From positions 1 through 23,573 of the forward strand of contig CAMOWP010000005.1 of NCBI GenBank assembly GCA_946628455.1: a stretch of DNA of 23,573 nucleotides, in the 5' to 3' direction. The translations under genes and the position numbers were made by a program. The DNA comes from an uncultured Clostridia bacterium. GTDB taxonomy: Bacteria; Bacillota; Clostridia; Oscillospirales; Acutalibacteraceae. Below, piece by piece: positions 6,256 to 12,379 of this stretch (its first letter is position 1; each line of letters starts with the position of its first letter). The notes below the pieces were generated by a model that was given only the letters and a program-made list of their open reading frames with translations, did not search any database and was not told where the DNA came from.

Positions 6256-6328
6256 TTTTTAAAAGCAGGAATATTTTTGTTGCTTTTTGTAATATTTTTT
6301 ATCCATTTTGTAACTTTTTCGCGTTTTT
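6256..6328. promoter_or_regulatory. Helically phased T-tracts in the divergent intergenic region
   Basis: Runs of four to six T on the plus strand at 6256-6260, 6274-6278, 6284-6288, 6295-6300, 6306-6309, 6315-6319 and 6324-6328. From the second run on, the centres are about 9-11.5 bases apart, close to one helical turn. Phased A/T tracts cause intrinsic curvature and can act as UP-element-like enhancers. The array lies just upstream of the plus-strand -35 box at 6332. Apart from this and the promoters, I see nothing else in 6245-6383. Confidence 0.5.
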
Positions 6329-6331
6329 CTA

Positions 6332-6360
6332 TTGAAATTTTCATTTTTATATATTATTAT
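6332..6360 (+). promoter_or_regulatory. Sigma-A promoter for the GH25 gene pair
   Basis: TTGAAA (6332-6337), a 17-base spacer and TATTAT (6355-6360), followed by the Shine-Dalgarno AGAGGAAA (6372-6379) and the ATG at 6384. The next gene starts only eight bases after the first one ends, so this promoter probably drives both. Confidence 0.7.
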
Positions 6361-6383
6361 ATACAGGTATAAGAGGAAATAAT

Positions 6384-7316
6384 ATGGCTAATAATACAAA
6401 AACGAAGAAAAAAAGGAGCGCTTCAAAAAAGAAGCCCTCTGCGGCGAAAAAGAAAGCGCCTTCAAAAAAGAAATCCTCAGCAAAGAAAAACGGCGCGTAC
6501 ACACGCAAAACAGCCGCAGCAAAGAAAAAAGAGGCAAACGCTTTAAGCAAAAAGAACATAATAATTATCATTGCCTGCGTTTTAGCGCTTGCAGGGGTTA
6601 TAACGGCGATTGTGCTTGCTTCAGGGGCAGCTTCAATAAACCCGAAAACAAGAGCAGGCATTGAAAGCATTGATAAGGGAGACGACAACCCCGCCTGGGG
6701 AATCGATGTTTCATCCCACAACGGAAAAATAAACTGGAAAAAGGTCAGCAAAAAAGCCGATTTTGCCTTCATCAGAGTTGGCTACAGAGGCTACGCAACA
6801 GGCGAAATCAACGCAGATAAAAAGGCTAAGGCAAACCTTAGCGGAGCGAATAAAAACAAGGTTCCCGTCGGAGTGTATTTTTACTCGCAGGCTATTAACG
6901 AAAAGGAAGCGATTAAGGAAGCTAAATTCCTTTTAAAAAGCATAAAGGATTACGACGTTACCCTTCCCGTTGTTATTGATTTTGAATACGCATACAGCAA
7001 GGGAAAGATAACGGGCAGGCTCTACAAGGCAGGCCTCAGCAAGAAAGAAAAAACGGCGCTTATCAACGCCTTTTGCGACACAGTAAGAAAAGCGGGCTAT
7101 ACCCCGGGCGTTTACGCTTCAAGCTACATATACCGCTCTCACCTCAATATGAAAAGCATCCCCGACGACGTTTTCATCTGGGTTGCCGATTATAACGGAA
7201 GAGTTACCTACAGCGGTTATTACGACATATGGCAATACAGCGAAAAGGGTAAATGCGAGGGAGTAAGCTCCAAAAAGGTTGACACAAATTATTTCTATAC
7301 AAAGAAGAGACTGTAG
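6384..7316 (+). CDS. Membrane-tethered GH25 muramidase with Lys-rich cytoplasmic tail
   Basis: A 310-residue glycoside hydrolase family 25 lysozyme, which cleaves the MurNAc-GlcNAc bond of peptidoglycan. Residues 1-57 are very rich in Lys, Ala and Ser (repeats of SKKK/AKKK). A single membrane helix spans about 59-80, with the positive tail predicted inside and the enzyme outside. The GH25 domain starts at WGIDVSSHNG (D108) and contains the catalytic DFE motif (D199, E201), VGVYFYSQA and the C-terminal YDIWQYS strand. Good ribosome site AGAGG. Its stop codon overlaps the Shine-Dalgarno of the next gene, a second GH25 enzyme. Being anchored, it could act on nascent wall near the membrane, perhaps in growth or division (inference). 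Confidence 0.93.
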   Translation: MANNTKTKKKRSASKKKPSAAKKKAPSKKKSSAKKNGAYTRKTAAAKKKEANALSKKNIIIIIACVLALAGVITAIVLASGAASINPKTRAGIESIDKGDDNPAWGIDVSSHNGKINWKKVSKKADFAFIRVGYRGYATGEINADKKAKANLSGANKNKVPVGVYFYSQAINEKEAIKEAKFLLKSIKDYDVTLPVVIDFEYAYSKGKITGRLYKAGLSKKEKTALINAFCDTVRKAGYTPGVYASSYIYRSHLNMKSIPDDVFIWVADYNGRVTYSGYYDIWQYSEKGKCEGVSSKKVDTNYFYTKKRL

Positions 7317-7324
7317 GTGTAATT

Positions 7325-9187
7325 ATGAAAAAACTTACAAAAATAACATCGGTAATGCTTCTCCTCGCAATGCTGTTTTCTTTTCCTCTAACGGCAAGGG
7401 CTCAGACTACGTCAGGCTCAATTTTCACCTCTTCAACATACACTCATCAGAGTCAGTTTGACGGCGCAAAGATTATTCAGGGCGTTGACCTTTCAAAGCA
7501 CAACGGCACCGTTGACTTTGCAAAGATGAAGAAGGCGGGAGTTAAATACGTTATTCTGCGCGCAGGCTACAGAGGATGGGCAGACGAGGGCACGCTGAAT
7601 AAAGACAGCAAATTTGAGGAATACATAAAGGCGGCTTCCAAGCAAGGGCTTAGCATAGGCATTTACTTTTACTCGCAGGCTATTACCACCTCGGAGGCTA
7701 AGGCTGAGGCTGATTACACGGTTAACGTAATTAAGAATTGCAAAAAACACATCAACCTCCCCGTTGCGTTTGACTACGAATTTGCCGAGGTTGAAAAAGG
7801 AAGATTTGATTCCGCCTGGAGAAAAGGAACGCTTGACAAAACAAAATGCACAAGCATTGCAAAGGCGTTTTGCAAGGAGATTAAGGCAAAGGGTTATCAG
7901 CCGATGATTTATGCCAACAAGAGCTTTCTCAGCGAGGTGCTTGACGGCAAAACGCTCGGCAAGACATATCCTATCTGGCTTGCTAATTACGCAACAAAGA
8001 CTACATACGACGGCTCGTTTTACATCTGGCAGTTCTCATCAACGGGAAAAATTGACGGAGTTTCGGGAAATGTTGATTCAAATTTCCTTTATTCCTCGTC
8101 AAATCTTCTTCCCGTTTCGAATGATTTCACGGCAGACGCAATAGCTGACTGCGCTTATACGGGAAGCGCCATTATGCCAAATTTCAACGTTAAATATAAC
8201 GGAAAGCTGCTTATCAAGGGAAACGATTATTACGTAACATTTAATAACAACATTAATATAGGAACTGCGACGGTTACGGTTACAGGAGTTAACGGTTACA
8301 AGGACGTTAATCCCACAACGTTTAAGTTCCTCATTGTTCCGACCAAGGCTGCAGCTCCTGTTCTCACCAAGCGCGGAGTTGACACAATGTCCTTCAATTG
8401 GGCGGCGCACAGCAACGCTGACGGCTACAGAGTTTCATACGTCGCCGACGGAAAGCTGAACCCGCTTGCAACAGTTAAAACAACCTCCTGCTCTGTCAGC
8501 GGCCTCACCTCGGCGCACAATTATCACATTGTTGTGCAGGCATACAAGGTGGTTAACGGCTCGGTTTACTACGGAATCAAGTCAGACGAGCTTTACACAA
8601 TGACCAAGCCTGCAAAGGTTAAAACCGTAAAGACCGCGTCAAGAACAAATACGTCAATCAAGCTGAAATGGACAAAGCAATCGCAGGCGGATAAATACAT
8701 AGTTTATAAGTACAACGCAGGCGATAAGAAATACGAAATAATCAGCGAGGTTACCGGCGGCAAGAACAACACCTTTGATGTTACAGGTCTTAAAGCAAAC
8801 ACAAAATATAAGTTCAAAATCAGAGCCGTTAAGGTTAACGAAAAGGGCAAGACGATGAACGGCTCGGCAAGCGCGGCGTTTGCGGACTACACCTCGCCGA
8901 ACGCACCGAAGCTCAAATCTGCTTATTCAAACGAAACGAAGAAAATAACCGTAAAGCACAGGAAAACCTCAGGTGCTTACGGCTATCAGGTGATGTGGAG
9001 CACGACGAGCACGTTTACTCAGAACTACAAGAAAAAGACCTTCTACGGCAGCAATAATCTTACAAATAAAGTTACCGCTTATAAATCAGGCGGAAGCTAC
9101 TATGTGAGAGTTCGCTCCTTCATAAAGCGAAACGGAAAGAATTACTATTCCCCGTGGAGCGATTCAGAGCACGTTTATACAAAGTAA
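7325..9187 (+). CDS. Secreted GH25 muramidase with MBG-like and three fibronectin III-like domains
   Basis: A 620-residue secreted peptidoglycan hydrolase. A signal peptide (1-26, cleaved near ARA-Q) is followed by a GH25 domain (about 50-258) with QGVDLSKHNG (D55), IGIYFYSQA and the catalytic pair D150/E152 in FDYEF. Residues about 268-338 form an MBG/YDG-type beta domain (YTGSAIMP...VKYNGKLL...GTATVTVTGVNGY). Three fibronectin type III-like repeats follow (about 343-430, 434-525, 530-620). The accessory domains probably bind the wall or position the enzyme at the surface. Shine-Dalgarno AGGTG (7315-7319) lies across the stop of the upstream gene, so translation is coupled. A strong hairpin terminator follows. 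The catalytic domain resembles that of the upstream gene, suggesting an old tandem duplication with different anchoring. Confidence 0.93.
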   Translation: MKKLTKITSVMLLLAMLFSFPLTARAQTTSGSIFTSSTYTHQSQFDGAKIIQGVDLSKHNGTVDFAKMKKAGVKYVILRAGYRGWADEGTLNKDSKFEEYIKAASKQGLSIGIYFYSQAITTSEAKAEADYTVNVIKNCKKHINLPVAFDYEFAEVEKGRFDSAWRKGTLDKTKCTSIAKAFCKEIKAKGYQPMIYANKSFLSEVLDGKTLGKTYPIWLANYATKTTYDGSFYIWQFSSTGKIDGVSGNVDSNFLYSSSNLLPVSNDFTADAIADCAYTGSAIMPNFNVKYNGKLLIKGNDYYVTFNNNINIGTATVTVTGVNGYKDVNPTTFKFLIVPTKAAAPVLTKRGVDTMSFNWAAHSNADGYRVSYVADGKLNPLATVKTTSCSVSGLTSAHNYHIVVQAYKVVNGSVYYGIKSDELYTMTKPAKVKTVKTASRTNTSIKLKWTKQSQADKYIVYKYNAGDKKYEIISEVTGGKNNTFDVTGLKANTKYKFKIRAVKVNEKGKTMNGSASAAFADYTSPNAPKLKSAYSNETKKITVKHRKTSGAYGYQVMWSTTSTFTQNYKKKTFYGSNNLTNKVTAYKSGGSYYVRVRSFIKRNGKNYYSPWSDSEHVYTK

Positions 9188-9195
9188 ACAACGTC

Positions 9196-9226
9196 AAAAG
9201 AGACAGCTTATAAGCTGTCTCTTTTT
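9196..9226. terminator. Bidirectional terminator between convergent genes
   Basis: Perfect palindrome: AAAAGAGACAGCTTA (9196-9210) followed by its exact complement (9211-9225). It reads as a GC-containing stem with a T-run in both directions. It ends the plus-strand GH25 pair and, from the other side, the nfo operon. The nfo stop codon (9208-9210) lies inside the palindrome, so the last codons of nfo form one arm. Confidence 0.88.
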
Positions 9227-10044
9227 GATTTGAGTAATGAAATTTCTTTTGCGTAGCCGTCAAGCTCGTTCGGGGTTTCAAGGAACATGGGAAGGTCTCT
9301 GAGCTGCGGATGATTTATAATTCTTTCAAACGCCTCAAGCCCGATATATCCCTGCCCGATTTTTTCGTGCCTGTCCTTATGCGCGCCGGGAGGATTTTTT
9401 GAATCGTTGAGATGAAGGGCTTTCAGGCGTTCAATTCCTATTACCCTGTCAAACTCGTCAAGCACGCCGTCAAGATTATTGACTATATCGTAGCCGCCGT
9501 CGCTGACGTGGCAGGTGTCAAGGCAGACTCCCATTTTATCATTAAGCTCAACGCCGTCAATAATCGCTCTGAGCTCCCCAAAGCTTTTGCCCATCTCAGA
9601 GCCCTTTCCCGCCATAGTTTCAAGGAGGACGGTTGTTGTCATATCCTCATACAAAACCTCGTTCAAAACGGAGCAGATAAGCTCTATTCCCTTTTCCTCA
9701 CCCTGACCCACGTGGGAGCCCGGGTGGAAATTGTAAAGCTGGTTCGGGAGCATTTCCATTCGCTTTATATCGTCTTTAAAGGTGAGGAGTGCAAACTCCC
9801 TTACCTCGGGCTTTGCCGAGCAGGCGTTGAGGGTATACGGAGCGTGGGCAAGAATAGTTCCGAAGCCCTTTTCATTTTTTCTCTTTAAGAATTCATTTAT
9901 ATCGTTTTCGTCAATATCCTTCGCCTTGCCGCCGCGCGGATTCCTTGTAAAAAACTGAAAGGTGTTCGCGCCGATTGACTCAGCGGTTTCAAGCATATTT
10001 ACAAAGCCCTTGCTTGCGGAAAGGTGAGCGCCGATTGTAAACAT
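9208..10044 (-). CDS. nfo: Deoxyribonuclease IV (AP endonuclease)
   Basis: A 278-residue endonuclease IV that cuts the DNA backbone 5' of abasic sites in base-excision repair, using three Zn2+ ions. All nine metal ligands known from E. coli Nfo can be placed: H67 (AHAPY), H107 (FHPGSH), E142 (LLETMAGKG), D176 and H179 (CLDTCH), H211 (LHLND), D224 and H226 (KDRHE) and E256 (FLETPN). Length fits the family. The start overlaps the stop of the HAD phosphatase gene by one base (TAATG), with AGAGG just upstream, so it is the last gene of the long minus-strand run. Confidence 0.97.
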   Translation of the reverse strand: MFTIGAHLSASKGFVNMLETAESIGANTFQFFTRNPRGGKAKDIDENDINEFLKRKNEKGFGTILAHAPYTLNACSAKPEVREFALLTFKDDIKRMEMLPNQLYNFHPGSHVGQGEEKGIELICSVLNEVLYEDMTTTVLLETMAGKGSEMGKSFGELRAIIDGVELNDKMGVCLDTCHVSDGGYDIVNNLDGVLDEFDRVIGIERLKALHLNDSKNPPGAHKDRHEKIGQGYIGLEAFERIINHPQLRDLPMFLETPNELDGYAKEISLLKSKRDSL

Positions 10045-10901
10045 TATAAAATACCTCTTTCAATTGCTTCATCAGCCCTGCCGCTCATAATGAATTCAAG
10101 CAAATCGCCGACGCAGCCCTTGTTGCAGTGGCACGCCTCATACTTGCAGATTTTATGAATTGAGGACGGCGCCTGGCCCGCGCACGCAGGGAGGCCTACT
10201 GTTTTGAGCATATCCCAATCGTTATAATAATCGCCGATTGCGGCAACATGGCTCTTTTCAATGCCGAGCATATCCGCAAGCTTCATTATGCCAACGCCCT
10301 TATGAGTGTCCTTCTGGAGCATTTCAAGCGTTACGATTGACGAGGGCATAAAGTTTGCGTCAGGGTTTTCCATTGCGATAACGCGCCTCTGAAGCCTGTT
10401 CATAACGAACGGATTCGCCCAGAAAATAACCTTCATCCAGCCTTCGTCGGGAATTTCGTCAAACGAGTGAACGTATTTATGCTTCGCCTTGTCAAAATAC
10501 ATTGTTGAGGCTGAAAACAGCCCGTTTTTAACTATATAAACAAAATCGTCAAAATAAATTCCGATATCAACGCTTTTGAATAAATCGTCAAATTCGCTGT
10601 AGATAAACCTTACGAATTCGCGCCCCTTTGGGCCGATAGTATTCCTCCATATCATCTGCTCCTTTTCATAGTCGTAAAGGCCCGCGCCGTTGAGCACGAT
10701 TGCAGGCTGATTTGGCGTTATGCGGTTATAGTTTCTTCCGAGCGATGACTGAAGCCTGCCCGAAGCAAGAGTGAAATTGCCGCCGAGCTCGGTAAACCTC
10801 TTTATAGCGTCATAATTTCTCTGCGGAATCTGGCGCTTTTTATCCTTAAGCGTTCCGTCAATATCGGAAACAACAAGCCAGTTTTCAAACGTCTTTCCCA
10901 T
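10044..10901 (-). CDS. Cof-type HAD-superfamily phosphatase
   Basis: A 285-residue HAD hydrolase of the Cof/type IIB class. The nucleophile motif is SDIDGTL (D13, D15), with TLASGR as motif II and AAIGDYYNDWDML as the Mg2+-binding motif IV. The large C2 cap lies between. These enzymes dephosphorylate sugar phosphates or cofactors; the substrate cannot be told from sequence. Start: the ATG at 10901 has CGGAG eight bases upstream, preferred over the ATG at 10952; it overlaps the end of the pseudouridine synthase gene by 17 bases. Odd feature: a C-terminal cysteine cluster (C252, C257, C259, C263, with H258) where relatives usually have no such group. It is coupled to nfo downstream. Confidence 0.88.
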   Translation of the reverse strand: MGKTFENWLVVSDIDGTLKDKKRQIPQRNYDAIKRFTELGGNFTLASGRLQSSLGRNYNRITPNQPAIVLNGAGLYDYEKEQMIWRNTIGPKGREFVRFIYSEFDDLFKSVDIGIYFDDFVYIVKNGLFSASTMYFDKAKHKYVHSFDEIPDEGWMKVIFWANPFVMNRLQRRVIAMENPDANFMPSSIVTLEMLQKDTHKGVGIMKLADMLGIEKSHVAAIGDYYNDWDMLKTVGLPACAGQAPSSIHKICKYEACHCNKGCVGDLLEFIMSGRADEAIERGIL

Positions 10902-11814
10902 TTGATATTCTCCGGATAAAATCTGTAAAATATTCGGGAAGCTCGCTTTCAAATTCGAGATACTCCCCTGTTATCGGGTGGTTGAAGCCTATCATCTTTG
11001 CGTGAAGGCACTGCCCGCCCAGAGCCCTGATTACTTTTTTGGGGCCGTAAACATCGTCGCCCGCAACAGGGTGGCCGATATACGCCATATGAACTCTTAT
11101 CTGATGAGTTCTTCCCGTTTCAAGGCGGCAGCGGATGTGAGTAAAATCACCGTAGCGCTTGATAACCTCAAAATGAGTTGTTGCCTCCTTTGAGTTTTTG
11201 AAAACAACAGCCATTTTCTTTCTGTCCTTAGGGCTTCTGCCTATGGGCTGGCTGATAGTTCCGCTGTCCTCTTTAATGTTGCCGTAAACAACCGCCTCGT
11301 ACGCTCTTTCAAAGGAGTGGTCCTTAATCTGGGAGGCGAGCCCTGCGTGAGCCAAATCGTTTTTTGCAACTATTAAAAGCCCCGAGGTGTTCTTGTCAAT
11401 TCTGTGGACTATCCCGGGGCGGAGCACTCCGTTAATTCCCGAAAGGCTGTCCTTACAGTGATAGAGCAGCGCGTTTACAAGAGTGCCGCTGTAATTACCG
11501 TTTGCGGGGTGAACAACCATTCCCTTCGGCTTGTTGACAACGAGCAAATCCTTGTCCTCATAAACGATATCAAGCGGAATGTTTTCCGCCTCAACGTCAA
11601 GCGGCTTTGCGTCGGGCACGGTGAATTCAATAATATCGCCCGCTTTTACCTTATACTTTTTATCAAGCGGCTTCCCGCCGAGCAGGGCGTTTTCGCCGTC
11701 AATTATCTTCTGAACGGCGGAGCGGGTTATATCGCTTAGCTGCTCAGAAATAAACTTATCAAGCCTTTCGCCTGCGTTTTCAGTTTTAACCTTAAAGCTA
11801 TATGTTTCAGGCAT
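10885..11814 (-). CDS. RluD-family pseudouridine synthase
   Basis: A 309-residue RNA-modifying enzyme that converts uridine to pseudouridine, most likely in 23S rRNA. An N-terminal S4 RNA-binding domain (ERLDKFISEQL... about 16-64) is followed by the catalytic domain with VNKPKGMVVHP and the signature GIVHRIDKNTSGLL, in which D140 is the catalytic Asp. A C-terminal GRTHQIRVHMAYIGHPVAGD block is also typical. Start at ATG 11814: GAGG lies a few bases upstream, inside the lspA end, whereas an upstream in-frame start would overlap lspA more. lspA and rluD-like genes are adjacent in many Firmicutes (in Bacillus, lspA-rluD/ylyB). Whether it is RluD or another site-specific paralogue cannot be decided here. 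Confidence 0.94.
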   Translation of the reverse strand: MPETYSFKVKTENAGERLDKFISEQLSDITRSAVQKIIDGENALLGGKPLDKKYKVKAGDIIEFTVPDAKPLDVEAENIPLDIVYEDKDLLVVNKPKGMVVHPANGNYSGTLVNALLYHCKDSLSGINGVLRPGIVHRIDKNTSGLLIVAKNDLAHAGLASQIKDHSFERAYEAVVYGNIKEDSGTISQPIGRSPKDRKKMAVVFKNSKEATTHFEVIKRYGDFTHIRCRLETGRTHQIRVHMAYIGHPVAGDDVYGPKKVIRALGGQCLHAKMIGFNHPITGEYLEFESELPEYFTDFIRRISNGKDV

Positions 11815-12334
11815 CTTGCTTTTCCTCAGGCTCTTTTGTTTTCTTTTCCCTGTTATCCTTTTTTGTGAAAACGTCAACTAAAAGGCAGATAACAAGCGAG
11901 GTTGCGCCGAGAGTTACAGCACTGTCTGCAATATTGAAAATTGCGAAATTCATAAAAATCGGCTCAATAAAATCGATAACATATGAATGGAGCGCTCTGT
12001 CAATAAGATTTCCGAGACCGCCTGCTATAATAACGCCAATGCTCCAATACTCCCAGAGGCTGTTGCTGCGGTTTGAGAAAAGATACCACATTGCAACAGC
12101 GCAGACAATTACCGTCAGCACTATAAACAGCCATCTTGCGCCGCTGAAAAGCGAGAACGCCATACCTGTGTTTTCGGCATAGTTAAACTGAACAACCTTC
12201 GGTATAAAGGTTACGGCGGGCTTGTACTGAAGAAAGTGCACCGCGAGAATTTTTGTTACCTGGTCAAAGGCTACGATAAGAGCTATCATAACCGCGCACC
12301 ATATATGCTTTTTTAAATGTTCGTTCTTTTTCAT
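11807..12334 (-). CDS. lspA: Lipoprotein signal peptidase (signal peptidase II)
   Basis: A 175-residue, four-helix membrane aspartyl protease that removes signal peptides from diacylglyceryl-modified prolipoproteins. Motifs: NYAENTGMAFS (51-61), GGLGNLIDR with catalytic D112, and FNIADSAV with catalytic D137. The highly charged C-terminal tail (KKDNREKKTKEPEEKQ) is cytosolic. The end overlaps the pseudouridine synthase start by eight bases. The ATG at 12334 has no clear Shine-Dalgarno and lies only about ten bases after a terminator-like hairpin, leaving no room for a promoter in between, which is unusual. The next in-frame ATG (MIALIV) would cut into the first membrane helix. Confidence 0.95.
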   Translation of the reverse strand: MKKNEHLKKHIWCAVMIALIVAFDQVTKILAVHFLQYKPAVTFIPKVVQFNYAENTGMAFSLFSGARWLFIVLTVIVCAVAMWYLFSNRSNSLWEYWSIGVIIAGGLGNLIDRALHSYVIDFIEPIFMNFAIFNIADSAVTLGATSLVICLLVDVFTKKDNREKKTKEPEEKQDA

Positions 12335-12339
12335 AATTC

Positions 12340-12374
12340 TTATAAAAACGGGAGGGTGTGGAGACCCTCCCCTA
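12340..12374 (-). terminator. Terminator-like hairpin between ileS and lspA
   Basis: Inverted repeat GGGAGGG (12350-12356) / CCCTCCC (12365-12371), extended by a GT/AC step inside, followed on the minus strand by GTTTTTAT. It is a good intrinsic terminator for ileS by shape. Because it ends next to the lspA start codon, it may instead be an attenuator or a copy of a dispersed palindromic repeat. Confidence 0.7.
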
Positions 12375-12379
12375 CTTTA

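Noticed and set aside
6347..6772. Minus-strand frame of 141 codons opposite the Lys-rich tail of the first GH25 gene
   Set aside because: Its Phe/Leu/Ala-rich sequence is simply the complement of AAA/AAG/GCN codons; no ribosome site and it runs into the divergent promoters.
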